From: Actinomycetota bacterium
GTDB lineage: Bacteria > Actinomycetota > Actinomycetes > Streptosporangiales > Streptosporangiaceae
Length of the DNA stretch: 64,000 bases
Direction of reading: 5' to 3'
NCBI GenBank assembly: GCA_021324595.1
Contig: JAJPIV010000080.1
Location: 1 to 64,000 of the forward strand
In this document: in pieces, positions 20,442-29,702 of the stretch
How positions within the stretch are numbered: the first letter of the stretch is position 1
Layout: the number at the start of each line of letters is the position of its first letter
Position numbers and translations under genes: made by a program
The notes under the pieces: generated by a model
Told to the model about the DNA's origin: nothing
The model's input: only the letters and a program-made list of their open reading frames with translations
The model's database searches: none

Positions 20442-21119
20442 ATGCCCACGCCGACCAAGGGCCGCCGCATGGGCGGCAGCGCCGCGCACCAGCAGCACAT
20501 GCTGGCGAACCTGGCCACGGCGCTGTTCGAGCACGGCAAGATCACGACGACTCAGGCTCGTGCCCGCAGGCTGCGCCCGGTCGCCGAGCGTCTCATCACC
20601 TTCGCCAAGCGGGGTGACCTGCACGCGCGGCGGCAGGTACTGACCGTGGTGGCGAACCGGGCCGTGGTCAAGACGCTGTTCGACGAGATCGGGCCCGGCT
20701 TCGCGGGACGCCAGGGCGGCTACACCCGGATCACCAAGGTCGGGCCGCGCAAGGGCGACAGCGCGGCGATGGCCGTGATCGAGCTGGTCCGGGAGCAGCC
20801 CGACGCCAGGCCGGCCAGGCGGCGGGCCCGGCGCCCTCAGCCGGCCAGGGGCCGCGCCGGGGCGCCGCCGGCAGCCGGCGCGGCGCCAGCCGGCGCGGCC
20901 GGGGGGCCTCCGGTGAACGAAGCGGCGCAGGCCGGCACCGCGGAGGCGCAGGCCGGCACCGCGGGGGCGCAGGCCGGCACCGCGGAGGCGCAGGCCGGCA
21001 CCGCGGAGGCGGAGCTGGGCGACAGCGGCCCGGGCGCGGGCACCCCGGGAGCCGACGGGGAGCGCCCGGAGGAGCACGCCGGCGGGCAGCAGGGGGAAGA
21101 GGACGCAGCCGGGCAGTAG
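20442..21119 (+). CDS. rplQ: 50S ribosomal protein L17 with long repeat tail
   Basis: L17 lies near the tunnel exit on the large subunit. The family core is residues 1-~125 ([58 protein letters not shown]). It is followed by ~100 residues rich in Ala, Gly, Glu and Pro, containing four near-identical 7-residue units encoded by the 21-bp repeat at 20925-21008. The whole protein has 225 residues against ~120-170 for most relatives. The stop is close to the start of truA. Confidence 0.95.
   Translation: MPTPTKGRRMGGSAAHQQHMLANLATALFEHGKITTTQARARRLRPVAERLITFAKRGDLHARRQVLTVVANRAVVKTLFDEIGPGFAGRQGGYTRITKVGPRKGDSAAMAVIELVREQPDARPARRRARRPQPARGRAGAPPAAGAAPAGAAGGPPVNEAAQAGTAEAQAGTAGAQAGTAEAQAGTAEAELGDSGPGAGTPGADGERPEEHAGGQQGEEDAAGQ
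20925..21008 (+). repeat. 21-bp tandem repeat inside rplQ
   Basis: Four consecutive 21-bp units, each beginning GCGCAGGCCGGCACCGCG, encode AQAGTAE (the second unit AQAGTAG through one A to G change). The unit length is a multiple of three, so copy number changes would leave the frame of L17 intact. The near identity of the units suggests recent expansion. Confidence 0.9.
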
Positions 21120-21147
21120 CGAGTGCCAGGAGCTCGTCAGGCTCAGG

Positions 21148-21957
21148 CTGGACCTGGCCTATGACGGCGGCGCCTTCCACGGCTGGGCGGCGCAGCCCGG
21201 CACGCGGACCGTGCAGGGGGTTCTGGAGGAGGCGCTCAGCCGCCTGCTCGGGCTGGTGCCCGCGCCGTCCCTGACCGTGGCGGGCAGGACCGACGCTGGC
21301 GTCCATGCGCGCGGCCAGGTCGCCCACGTGGACGTGCCCGTCCCCGCCTGGCGGGCGGCCGCCTCATCCCTGGCCCGGCGGCTGGACAGGGTCCTCCCCG
21401 CCGACGTGCTGGTGCGTTCCGTCGCGCCGGCGCCGCCCGGCTTCGACGCCCGCTTCTCCGCGCTGTGGCGGCGCTACACCTACCGGGTCTGCGACAGCCG
21501 TGCCCACCTCGACCCGGTGCGCCGGACGGACACGCTCTGGCATCCGCGCCCGCTCAGCCTCGACCGGATGAACGAGGCCGCCAGGGCGTGCCTGGGCGAG
21601 CACGACTTCGCCGCGTTCTGCCGGCCGCGCCGGGGCGCCAGCACCGTGCGGGACGTCCGCGAGCTGCGCTGGGAGCGGGCGGGACCGGGCGTGGCGGTCG
21701 GCACCGTGGTCGCTGACGCGTTCTGCCACAACATGGTCCGGGCCCTCACCGGGGCCCTGCTCGCGGTGGGAGACGGGCGCAAGGCACCCGGCTGGCTGGA
21801 GACCGTGCTCGCCGGCCGGGTCAGGGATCCCGCCGTCGTCGTCGCGCCGCCGCATCCGCTCTGCCTGGAGGAGGTCCGTTACCCGCCCGACAGTGAGCTG
21901 GCGGATCGCGCGGCGCGGACCAGGCAGGCCCGGGGCGCGGGCCGGGCCGGCGCGTGA
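21148..21957 (+). CDS. truA: tRNA pseudouridine synthase A, start unclear
   Basis: TruA converts uridines 38-40 of the tRNA anticodon stem to pseudouridine. The frame has the conserved N-terminal LDLAYDGGAFHGWAAQPGTR, TVQGVLEEAL, and the catalytic Asp motif GRTDAGVHARGQVAH, plus RYTYRVCDSRAH and FCHNMVRALTG. The first ATG, GTG or TTG in frame is GTG 21211, which would delete the conserved LDLAYDG strand. The only nearby alternative is CTG 21148, used here provisionally; AGGAG lies at 21128-21132. The frame stays open upstream to a stop at 20914, overlapping the rplQ tail in the +1 frame. Confidence 0.85.
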   Translation: MDLAYDGGAFHGWAAQPGTRTVQGVLEEALSRLLGLVPAPSLTVAGRTDAGVHARGQVAHVDVPVPAWRAAASSLARRLDRVLPADVLVRSVAPAPPGFDARFSALWRRYTYRVCDSRAHLDPVRRTDTLWHPRPLSLDRMNEAARACLGEHDFAAFCRPRRGASTVRDVRELRWERAGPGVAVGTVVADAFCHNMVRALTGALLAVGDGRKAPGWLETVLAGRVRDPAVVVAPPHPLCLEEVRYPPDSELADRAARTRQARGAGRAGA

Positions 21958-22029
21958 CAGGAACCAGGCGGACGGACCGCGCGGGCCGGGCGGGCGCGGG
22001 CCGGCGCCTGCGCGCGGGCGGCCGGCGCG

Positions 22030-23424
22030 TCACCCGGCCGGCTTGCCGGTCACCATCCGCGCGCTCAGGCTGGCGTTCACGGTCTGCTGGATCAGCACGT
22101 TCAGGAACCCGGTGAGCCTGGCCCGCTCTGCGGCTGTCTTCGGCGCGCTCAGGCCGGTGAACTCGGCCCAGCCGAGCACCAGGTAGTGTCCCTTGACCAC
22201 CGCCTCCTCGATGCCCGTGCCCTGGCCGAGCCGCTTGGTCGGCCCGGTCCTGGCCGGGAGCTGGGCCACGAACTGCGACCGCCCGGCCGCCAGGGCGGAG
22301 GTCTGCGCCAGGGCGGCGCTCTTGAGGTTGAACACGCCGATGGTCCCCATCATCTTCACCGCGCGCGCCAGGTAGCTGGCCCGGGCCGCCTGCGTGCAGT
22401 CCGCGTGATGCACGGCCGACTGGAGCCCTGACCCGATCAGGGCACCGTGGCAGTCGCTGCTGAGCGCCTGCGCGGACCGCCGGTAGAACACCCCCGCGGC
22501 CGAGAAGCTGGGCGGGAAGAGCTCGGTGAGGGTGAGCGGCTGCGGGTCGGTGGCCCGGCTGCCGATGTACTGCCACTTGCCCGCCGGGGGGGCCGGGGAT
22601 GACGACGACGACGCTGCGGGCGGCCTGCTGGCGGCCTGCCGGCCGCCGGGCCTGCCCGCGGCCGTCCTGAGCGAGGTGGCGACCAGGACGGTCAGCGCGG
22701 CCACGACGATCAGGGCGGCCGCGCCGACAGCCAGGCGCACCGAGCCGTGCCTGGCGTGCGCGCGCCTGCGCCGGGCCGGCCGCTGCCGGCCGTGGGAGCC
22801 GCCCGGGCGGGACCCCCCGGAGCGCGGTGAGGCCGCCGGCCTGGGGCGCGCCGCCTCGCTCCGCGCCGAGCCCGGCGGCTCGAGCCCGAGCTCGGCGGGG
22901 TCGGGATCCTTGATGGCCGGCAGCGAGTAGTCGGTGTCGAACTCGACCGGCGTGATCGAGGCGGCGGCGATCTGCCTGGCCGGGTCCTCGCGGCGGGCGC
23001 CTGCCCGGCGCTCGGCGTCCGCGTCGCCCGGGCGGCGGTTCCACGCGGCGAACGGCCCCGGCGGGTACACCGGCAGGGGATCGTCGGGCCTCGGCGGGAA
23101 GCCGCGGACCGCGTTGCTCGTCGCCGGGCGCGGCGGCAGGTAGTCCTCCAGCCCCGACCACAGGTCGCCGTCGTCGGCCCAGTCGTAGCGGCGGGACGGC
23201 TCCTCGTCGGTCCACGCGGCATCCGGCTCGTCCGGCGCCCCCGCCCAGGACGGCAGCCCCGTGCGGCTGCCGCCGGCCTCCGGCGCCGCGTGGCTGACCC
23301 GGTACGCGGGCGTGAACAGCGACGCGCCGCCATTCCCGCCGGCCCGCTGCGGAGCTCCGGGCAGCGGCGGCCGCTGCCGGCGCCCCGACGATCCGCCCGA
23401 GGCCCGCTCACCCGCATCGCGCAT
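22030..23424 (-). CDS. Single-pass membrane protein of unknown function
   Basis: A 464-residue protein that I do not recognise. Residues 1-~228 are hydrophilic, Pro/Arg/Gly-rich and probably disordered; a basic stretch (RPARRRRAHARHG) precedes one membrane segment at ~231-252, so the N-terminus should be cytoplasmic. The outer part has a Ser/Pro/Ala linker and a ~180-residue domain with two cysteines (C325, C343) likely to form a disulfide. A TACGCT box lies 6 nt before the ATG, consistent with a leaderless transcript. It is divergent from rplM and convergent with truA. The architecture resembles actinobacterial envelope proteins, without pointing to a function. Confidence 0.8.
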   Translation of the reverse strand: MRDAGERASGGSSGRRQRPPLPGAPQRAGGNGGASLFTPAYRVSHAAPEAGGSRTGLPSWAGAPDEPDAAWTDEEPSRRYDWADDGDLWSGLEDYLPPRPATSNAVRGFPPRPDDPLPVYPPGPFAAWNRRPGDADAERRAGARREDPARQIAAASITPVEFDTDYSLPAIKDPDPAELGLEPPGSARSEAARPRPAASPRSGGSRPGGSHGRQRPARRRRAHARHGSVRLAVGAAALIVVAALTVLVATSLRTAAGRPGGRQAASRPPAASSSSSPAPPAGKWQYIGSRATDPQPLTLTELFPPSFSAAGVFYRRSAQALSSDCHGALIGSGLQSAVHHADCTQAARASYLARAVKMMGTIGVFNLKSAALAQTSALAAGRSQFVAQLPARTGPTKRLGQGTGIEEAVVKGHYLVLGWAEFTGLSAPKTAAERARLTGFLNVLIQQTVNASLSARMVTGKPAG

Positions 23425-23551
23425 GCGGTGAGCGTACCGTCATGGCGCCGCGGGTGAGCCAGGTAAGGGCCGGCTGCCCCGGCCGCGGGTGGGATGGGCG
23501 GCATCCGCGCGGGCGGATCCGGGCCCGGCCGGCCGCGGCCGCCCTCCCCCT

Positions 23552-23581
23552 TTGACCAGCCGCGCCACATGCCGGTATCCT
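23552..23581 (+). promoter_or_regulatory. Promoter of rplM-rpsI
   Basis: TTGACC (23552-23557) and TATCCT (23576-23581) are separated by 18 bp, close to the housekeeping sigma-70 consensus. The start of transcription would fall near 23588, giving a leader of ~125 nt before rplM. The remaining bases back to 23425 show nothing further, apart from the start of the opposing gene. Confidence 0.7.
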
Positions 23582-23713
23582 TTCGTGGCGTCCACGCGCC
23601 CTGGCGTGCCCGCCCCGCGGGCGATCGTCCCGTCGCTGGCGCAGCGGCACGCCCCGCGCCCCGCTGACGGGCCGGACGCGGGCCCACCGATCAGGACTCA
23701 CACGCGAAGGCTC

Positions 23714-24181
23714 ATGACCGTGCGCACTTTCAGCCCGAAGGCCGCCGACGTGCAGCGCCAGTGGCATGTCATCGACGCGTCGGACGTCGTCCTCGGCCGC
23801 CTCGCCAGCCAGGCCGCGACGCTGCTCCGCGGCAAGCACAAGCCGATCTTCGCGCCGCACGTGGACACGGGCGACTTCGTGATCATCATGAACGCCGCCA
23901 AGGTCGTCCTCACCGGCAACAAGCTGGCCGGCAAGCGCGCCTACCGCCACTCGGGGTACCCGGGCGGGCTGCGGTCGGTCGGCTACGGCGACCTGATGGC
24001 CACCAGGCCCGAGCGCGCCGTGACCAAGGCGGTCAAGGGGATGCTCCCGAAGAACTCGCTCGGCAGGCAGATGCTGCGCAAGCTCAAGGTCTACGCCGGG
24101 CCCGAGCACCCCCACCAGGCGCAAAGGCCCGTCCCGTTCGAGATCGCCCAGGTCTCGCAGCAGGCCGCGGCGGCCCGGTAA
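23714..24181 (+). CDS. rplM: 50S ribosomal protein L13
   Basis: L13 is an early 50S assembly protein. The 155-residue product has [42 protein letters not shown] and the C-terminal [19 protein letters not shown] 23714 and GTG 23720 are both possible starts (the second gives the more common MRTFSPK N-terminus); the CGAAGG site fits either. Its mate rpsI follows after 57 bp. Confidence 0.96.
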   Translation: MTVRTFSPKAADVQRQWHVIDASDVVLGRLASQAATLLRGKHKPIFAPHVDTGDFVIIMNAAKVVLTGNKLAGKRAYRHSGYPGGLRSVGYGDLMATRPERAVTKAVKGMLPKNSLGRQMLRKLKVYAGPEHPHQAQRPVPFEIAQVSQQAAAAR

Positions 24182-24238
24182 CCGGGCGAGCGGGCACCAG
24201 GACACGACAAGCTGATCAGGAAGCACGAGGGACAGACC

Positions 24239-24754
24239 GTGGCGCAGACCGCCGGAGTGCCCGGGCAGGGCGCGGACGACGAGGTTACCGAGCACGTGGC
24301 GCAGTACTCCACGCAGACCGGCGAGGCCGGCGGGCCGCGCGGGGCCGGGGGCCGCCGGCCGGTGGCGACCGGGCACGCCCTCGGCACGGGCCGCCGCAAG
24401 GAGGCGGTCGCGCGGGTGCGGCTGATGCCGGGGACCGGCCGGTGGCAGGTCAACGGCCGCGCGATGGAGGTCTACTTCCCGAACAAGGTCCACCAGCAGC
24501 TCATCAGCGAGCCGTTCGCGACCCTGGGAGCGGAAGGGCAGTTCGACGTCATCGCCACGATCACCGGCGGCGGCGTAAGCGGGCAGGCAGGCGCGCTCCG
24601 GCTCGGGATCGCCCGGGCGCTGGTCCTGGTGGACCCGGCCAGCCGGCCCGCGCTCAAGCGGCTGGGCTTCCTCACCAGGGACGCCAGGGTCAAGGAACGC
24701 AAGAAGGCCGGGCTGAAGAAGGCGCGCAAGGCGCCCCAGTACTCCAAGCGCTAG
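24239..24754 (+). CDS. rpsI: 30S ribosomal protein S9
   Basis: S9 places its C-terminal tail near the P-site tRNA anticodon. The GTG-started product has 171 residues. The family core begins near residue 45 ([18 protein letters not shown]) and ends with the universal basic tail RKAPQYSKR. The first ~44 residues are acidic to neutral low-complexity sequence, an extension found in many actinobacteria. It is the last gene of the pair; a strong hairpin follows. Confidence 0.96.
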   Translation: MAQTAGVPGQGADDEVTEHVAQYSTQTGEAGGPRGAGGRRPVATGHALGTGRRKEAVARVRLMPGTGRWQVNGRAMEVYFPNKVHQQLISEPFATLGAEGQFDVIATITGGGVSGQAGALRLGIARALVLVDPASRPALKRLGFLTRDARVKERKKAGLKKARKAPQYSKR

Positions 24755-24758
24755 CCGG

Positions 24759-24786
24759 CCGTCATGCCGCGCGCGCGGCATGACGG
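24759..24786 (+). terminator. Terminator hairpin after rpsI
   Basis: A 12-bp perfect stem (CCGTCATGCCGC with its complement) encloses GCGC. It starts 5 bp after the rpsI stop and has no U tract. It separates the ribosomal pair from glmM. Confidence 0.75.
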
Positions 24787-24849
24787 GTCGCTGCCGCATC
24801 GCGGAGCCTCCGTGCTTCGCCGAGCCTGAGCGCGGGGAGTACTGCATCG

Positions 24850-26199
24850 ATGGGCAAGCTATTCGGCACCGACGGCGTGCGTGGCGTCGCCGGCCGTGAC
24901 CTCGGAGTCCACCTGGCCGCCAGCGTGGCGGCCGCTGCGGCCGCCGTGCTCGCCCGGCGGCCGGCGGCCAGCCGGCCCACTGCCGTGGTCGGCCGTGATC
25001 CCCGGGCCTCGGGCGACTTCCTGGAGGCCGCCGTCGTCGCCGGCCTGGCCGGCAGCGGCGTGGACGTGCTGCGGCTCGGGGTCCTGCCCACCCCGGCGGT
25101 GGCCTACCTGACCGAGGCGCTCGGCGCCGACTTCGGCGTCGTGCTCTCCGCCAGCCACAACCCGGCACCGGACAACGGGATCAAGTTCTTCGGCCGGCGT
25201 GGCATGAAGCTGCCCGACGAGGTGGAGGACCAGATCGAGGCCGCGATGAGCGGCCCGCCGGGCGGCGTCCCCGACGGGGGCTTCGGCCGGGTCCGCGAGG
25301 CGGCCGGCGAGGCCGACCGCTATGTCGCCCACCTGCTCGCCAGCGTCGGGGCCACCGGCCCGGCCAGGCCGCTCGCCGGCCTGCGAGTGGTCGCGGACTG
25401 CGCGCACGGCGCCGCCTGGCGGATCGCCCCTCGCCTGCTCCGGGACGCCGGGGCCGAGGTGATCGCGATCGGCACCGAGCCCGATGGGCTCAACATCAAC
25501 TCCGGATGCGGCTCCACCAGCATCGGCGCGCTGCAGCAGGCGGTGGTCGCGCACCGGGCCGACGCGGGGGTCGCCTTCGACGGCGACGCCGACCGGTGCC
25601 TGGCGGTCGACGGGGCGGGCGAGGTCGTGGACGGCGACCAGATCCTCGCCGTGCTGGCCCTGGCGCTCCATCGGGCCGGCCGGCTGCCCGGCTCCACCGT
25701 CGTCGCCACCGTCATGGCGAACCTCGGCTTCCGGCTCGCGATGGCGCGCGCCGGCATCGACGTGGTCGAGACCCCCGTCGGCGACCGCCACCTGCTGGCG
25801 GCGATGCTGCGGGGCGAGTACGCGCTCGGCGGCGAGCAGTCGGGCCACATCATCATGCTCGACCACGCCGGCACCGGGGACGGGCTGCTGACCAGCGTGC
25901 AGCTGCTCGCCACGGTCGCCGCGAGCGGGCGGCCGCTCGCCGAGCTCGCCTCCGTGATGACCCGGTACCCGCAGGTCCTGGTCAACGTGCACGGGGTGGA
26001 CAAGGCCAAGGTGGCGGGCTCGCTGGCGCTCGCCGCGGCGGTCGAGGCGGCACGGGCCGAGCTCGGCCAGTCCGGGCGCGTGCTGGTGCGCCCCAGCGGC
26101 ACCGAGCCGGCCGTGCGGGTCATGGTGGAGGCCACCGACGGGGACCGGGCCCGGGAGCTGGCCGACCGCCTGGCCGGGGTGGTCCGCGGCGCCGGGTGA
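24850..26199 (+). CDS. glmM: Phosphoglucosamine mutase
   Basis: Converts glucosamine-6-phosphate to glucosamine-1-phosphate for UDP-GlcNAc and peptidoglycan synthesis. The 449-residue product begins [15 protein letters not shown], has the phosphoserine loop SASHNP with S102, the metal loop DGDADR (about 239-244), and the sugar/phosphate loops GGEQSGH and [12 protein letters not shown]. Start and length agree with the family. It works directly after GlmS, whose gene follows 42 bp later. coaA, often found between the two in actinobacteria, is absent. Confidence 0.97.
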   Translation: MGKLFGTDGVRGVAGRDLGVHLAASVAAAAAAVLARRPAASRPTAVVGRDPRASGDFLEAAVVAGLAGSGVDVLRLGVLPTPAVAYLTEALGADFGVVLSASHNPAPDNGIKFFGRRGMKLPDEVEDQIEAAMSGPPGGVPDGGFGRVREAAGEADRYVAHLLASVGATGPARPLAGLRVVADCAHGAAWRIAPRLLRDAGAEVIAIGTEPDGLNINSGCGSTSIGALQQAVVAHRADAGVAFDGDADRCLAVDGAGEVVDGDQILAVLALALHRAGRLPGSTVVATVMANLGFRLAMARAGIDVVETPVGDRHLLAAMLRGEYALGGEQSGHIIMLDHAGTGDGLLTSVQLLATVAASGRPLAELASVMTRYPQVLVNVHGVDKAKVAGSLALAAAVEAARAELGQSGRVLVRPSGTEPAVRVMVEATDGDRARELADRLAGVVRGAG

Positions 26200-26241
26200 G
26201 CGCCCCCCGGGCCGGGCCGGGAACGTACTAGCCTGGCAGCC

Positions 26242-28101
26242 ATGTGCGGAATCGTGGGCTACGCGGGCGGCAGGCAGGCGCTCGAGGTCGTGCTCGAGGG
26301 GCTTGCCCGGCTGGAGTACCGCGGGTACGACTCGGCGGGCATCGCCGTCCTCGCCGGAGGCAAGATCTCCTGGGCGAAGCGGGCGGGCAAGCTGGGGAAC
26401 CTGCAGTCCGCGCTGGCCGAGGTCCCGCCTCCGGCGGGGACCGTGGGGCTCGGCCACACCAGGTGGGCGACTCATGGCGCGCCGACCGACCCGAACGCCC
26501 ACCCGCACACCGACTGCAGCGGCCGCCTCGCGGTCGTGCACAACGGCATCATCGAGAACTTCGCCGACCTGCGGCGTGACCTGCTGGCGCGGGGCCACGT
26601 CATGACCTCCGAGACCGACACCGAGCTGGTGGCGCACCTGCTGGAGGACGAGATGGAGCAGGCGGACGGCGCGCGCCCGTCGCTGGCGGGCGCCATGCGC
26701 GCGGTCTGCCGCCGGCTGGACGGCACGTTCACCCTCGTGGCCGTGGACGTGCGCGACCCGGACGTGGTCGTGGGCGCGCGGCGCAACTCCCCGCTCGTCG
26801 TCGGCCGGGGCAACGGCGAGAACTTCCTCGCCAGCGACGTGGCGGCGTTCATCGCGTTCACCAAGGAGGCCGCCGAGATCGGGCAGGACCAGGTGGCGGA
26901 GATCCGCGCTGACCGGGTGACCGTCACCGACTTCGACGGGGCGCCCGTGCGGGTCAGGGACTTCACCATCGACTGGGATGCCGATGCGGCCGAGAAGTCC
27001 GGATTCAAGTGGTTCATGACCAAGGAGATCGCCGAGCAACCGCGCGCGGTGGCGGACGCGCTGATCGGGCGGGTGGACCGGGACGGCCGGATCGCGCTGG
27101 ACGAGATGCGCCTGGACGACGAGGCGCTGCGGGCAGTCGACCGGGTCGTGGTGCTCGCCTGCGGCACGGCCTACCACGCCGGGCTCATCGCCAAGCACGC
27201 GATCGAGCACTGGTGCAAGATCGGCTGCGAGGTCCAGCTCGCCAGCGAGTTCCGCTACTCCGACCCGATCCTGACCCGCTCCACCCTGGTGATCGCGATC
27301 TCGCAGTCGGGCGAGACCCTGGACACCCTGATGGCCGTCAGGCACGCCCGCGAGCAGCACAGCCGGGTGCTCGCCGTGTGCAACGTCAAGGGGTCCTCGA
27401 TCCCGCGGGAATCCGACGCCGTCGTGTACACCCACGCCGGGCCGGAGATCGCGGTGGCCTCCACCAAGGCGTTCCTCACCCAGCTCGTCTCCTGCTACGT
27501 GGTCGCGCTCTACCTCGCCCAGGTCCAGGGGACGCTGTACGCGAGCGAGATCGCCGAGGTGCTCGGCCACCTGCGCCGGATGCCCGACGCGGTCGAGCAG
27601 GTGCTCGGCCTCATGGAGCCGGTCCGGCGGATCGCGCGGGAGCTGGCGGGGGAGCGGTGCGTGCTGTTCCTCGGCCGCCATGTCGGGTACCCGGTCGCGC
27701 TTGAGGGCGCGCTCAAGCTCAAGGAGCTCGCCTACATGCACGCGGAGGGCTTCGCCGCGGGCGAGCTGAAGCACGGCCCGATCGCGCTGATCGAGCCCGG
27801 GCTGCCGGTCGTCGTCGTGGTGCCGTCGCCGGGCGACATGCCGGTGCTGCACGACAAGATCGTCTCGAACATTCAGGAGGTGCGGGCGCGCGGCGCCCGC
27901 ACGATCGTGCTGGCCGAGCGCGGCGACGCCAAGGTGGCGCCGTACGCGGACACCATGATCGAGCTGCCGCCCGTCCCGCCGCTCCTGCAGCCGGTGGTGG
28001 CGACGGTCCCGCTGCAGGTCTTCGCCTGCGAGCTGGCGGACGCGCGCGGCCACGACGTGGACCAGCCGCGCAACCTGGCCAAGTCGGTGACGGTCGAGTA
28101 G
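26242..28101 (+). CDS. glmS: Glutamine-fructose-6-phosphate aminotransferase (isomerizing)
   Basis: Makes glucosamine-6-phosphate from fructose-6-phosphate and glutamine. The 619-residue product begins MCGIVGY with the N-terminal nucleophile C2, followed by the class II glutaminase domain (RLEYRGYDSAG, GHTRWATHG, HNGIIEN), two SIS domains (~290-600, with SQSGET) and the C-terminal DQPRNLAKSVTVE. TAGCCT (26229-26234) ends 7 nt before the ATG and no Shine-Dalgarno site is apparent, so its transcript may be leaderless. Followed directly by nnr; acpS, frequent at this site, is missing. Confidence 0.98.
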   Translation: MCGIVGYAGGRQALEVVLEGLARLEYRGYDSAGIAVLAGGKISWAKRAGKLGNLQSALAEVPPPAGTVGLGHTRWATHGAPTDPNAHPHTDCSGRLAVVHNGIIENFADLRRDLLARGHVMTSETDTELVAHLLEDEMEQADGARPSLAGAMRAVCRRLDGTFTLVAVDVRDPDVVVGARRNSPLVVGRGNGENFLASDVAAFIAFTKEAAEIGQDQVAEIRADRVTVTDFDGAPVRVRDFTIDWDADAAEKSGFKWFMTKEIAEQPRAVADALIGRVDRDGRIALDEMRLDDEALRAVDRVVVLACGTAYHAGLIAKHAIEHWCKIGCEVQLASEFRYSDPILTRSTLVIAISQSGETLDTLMAVRHAREQHSRVLAVCNVKGSSIPRESDAVVYTHAGPEIAVASTKAFLTQLVSCYVVALYLAQVQGTLYASEIAEVLGHLRRMPDAVEQVLGLMEPVRRIARELAGERCVLFLGRHVGYPVALEGALKLKELAYMHAEGFAAGELKHGPIALIEPGLPVVVVVPSPGDMPVLHDKIVSNIQEVRARGARTIVLAERGDAKVAPYADTMIELPPVPPLLQPVVATVPLQVFACELADARGHDVDQPRNLAKSVTVE

Positions 28102-28121
28102 CGGTGACGGCGCGGTGACCG

Positions 28122-29702
28122 ATGCGGGCGGCTTACCCGGCCGGGGAGGTCAGGCAGGCCGAGCGCGCGCTGATGGCGCTGGTGCCCGAGGGCGCGCTGA
28201 TGCGGCGCGCCGCGGCCGGGCTGGCCGCGACCTGCGCCGGCCTGCTCGGCCGGGTCTACGGGTCGCGGGTGGCGGTGCTCGCCGGCACCGGCGACAACGG
28301 CGGCGACGCCCTGTTCGCCGGCGCCCGGCTGGCCGGGCGCGGGGCGCGGGTCACCGCGGTCGCGGCTGGCGACCGGGTGCATCAGGCCGGCGCGGCGGCG
28401 CTGGCCCGGGCCGGCGGCAGGCTCGCCCGGCCCGGCGACCCCGGGGCGGCGGACGCGGTCAGCGGCGCCGGCCTGGTCATCGACGGCATCCTGGGCATCG
28501 GCGGGCGCGGCGGGCTGCGCGAGCCGGCGGCCACGCTGGCGCGGCTGGCGGAGCGGGCGCGATCGCGGGGAGCGCTGGTGGTCGCCGCCGACCTGCCCAG
28601 CGGGGTGGACGCCGACACCGGGGTGACCGCCGGCCCGGCGATCCGGGCCGACGTCACCGTGACGTTCGGCGTGGTCAAGCCCGGCCTGCTGATCGATCCG
28701 GGGGCCGGCCACGCCGGGGTCGTGGAGCTGGTCGACATCGGGCTGGGCCCGCACCTGCCCGGCCAGCCCGCCGTGATCGCCCTGCAGTCCGCCGACGCCG
28801 CGGCCAGCCTGCCGGTTCCGGGCGCGGAGTCGGACAAGTACCGGCGGGGGGTGCTCGGCGTGCTCGCGGGCAGCGCGCGGTTCACCGGGGCCGCGGCGCT
28901 GTGCGCCGGCGGCGCCGTCCGGGGCGGTGCCGGAATGGTCCGCCTGGTCAGCGCGCGGCCCGCCGCCGAGGTGGTCAGGCAGCGCTGGCCGGAGGCGGTG
29001 GTCACGGTCGCCGAGGACGCGGGCGGGCCGGGCCAGGCGATCGCCGCGGCCGGCCGGGTCCAGGCGTGGGCGGCCGGGCCGGGCCTGGGCACCGGGGACG
29101 ACGCCGCGGAGGCGCTCGGCCGGGTGCTCGCCACCGCGCTGCCCGTGGTCGTCGACGCCGACGGGCTCACGCTGCTGGCGTCCCGCCCCGGGCTGCTGGC
29201 GTCCCGCCCCGCCGGGGCGGTCACGCTGATCACGCCGCACGCCGGCGAGCTGGGGAGGCTGCTGAACGAGGACCCCGGCTGGATCGAGGCGCACCGGCTG
29301 GAGGCCGCCCGCCGCGCCGCGGCGCGGCTGCGCGTGACCGTCCTGCTCAAGGGATCGACCACAGTGGTCGCGCCGCCCGATGCGGGCCAGCCCGCCCTGG
29401 TCAACCCCACCGGGACGCCCTGGCTGGCCACGGCGGGATCGGGCGATGTCCTCACCGGCCTGGCCGGGGCGCTGCTCGCCCAGGGCGCCCGGCCGGCGGC
29501 CACCGCCGCGGCGGCGGCCGCCTACCTGCACGGGCTGGCTGGCCGCCTGGCCGCCCGCGAGGCGCCGGCCGGAGCCAGCGACGTGCTCGCCGCGCTGCCT
29601 GAGGCGTTCCGCCAGGTCCGGGCCGCGCTCCCGGGGCCGGCCGCCGGCCAGGCCGCGGGGGCGGGGCCGTCTGCCCGGGCGCGGCGGCCGCAGGGCGGCT
29701 AG
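28122..29702 (+). CDS. nnr: Bifunctional NAD(P)H-hydrate epimerase/dehydratase
   Basis: Repairs hydrated NADH and NADPH: the N-terminal half epimerises NAD(P)HX, the C-terminal half dehydrates it using ADP or ATP. The 526-residue product shows AGTGDNGGDALFAGARLA (epimerase, ~55-70), DLPSGVDADTG, then the ribokinase-like dehydratase with VVVDADGLTLL, LITPHAGELGRLL and ATAGSGDVLTGLAGALLAQG. The last ~25 residues are low complexity. It follows glmS by 20 bp and its stop overlaps the end of the opposing reductase gene. Confidence 0.95.
   Translation: MRAAYPAGEVRQAERALMALVPEGALMRRAAAGLAATCAGLLGRVYGSRVAVLAGTGDNGGDALFAGARLAGRGARVTAVAAGDRVHQAGAAALARAGGRLARPGDPGAADAVSGAGLVIDGILGIGGRGGLREPAATLARLAERARSRGALVVAADLPSGVDADTGVTAGPAIRADVTVTFGVVKPGLLIDPGAGHAGVVELVDIGLGPHLPGQPAVIALQSADAAASLPVPGAESDKYRRGVLGVLAGSARFTGAAALCAGGAVRGGAGMVRLVSARPAAEVVRQRWPEAVVTVAEDAGGPGQAIAAAGRVQAWAAGPGLGTGDDAAEALGRVLATALPVVVDADGLTLLASRPGLLASRPAGAVTLITPHAGELGRLLNEDPGWIEAHRLEAARRAAARLRVTVLLKGSTTVVAPPDAGQPALVNPTGTPWLATAGSGDVLTGLAGALLAQGARPAATAAAAAAYLHGLAGRLAAREAPAGASDVLAALPEAFRQVRAALPGPAAGQAAGAGPSARARRPQGG

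Noticed and set aside
20914..21211. Programmed +1 frameshift joining L17 to TruA
   Set aside because: The open overlap is expected from GC-rich low-complexity sequence and no clear slippery site or stimulating structure was found; kept only as one possible explanation of the missing truA start.
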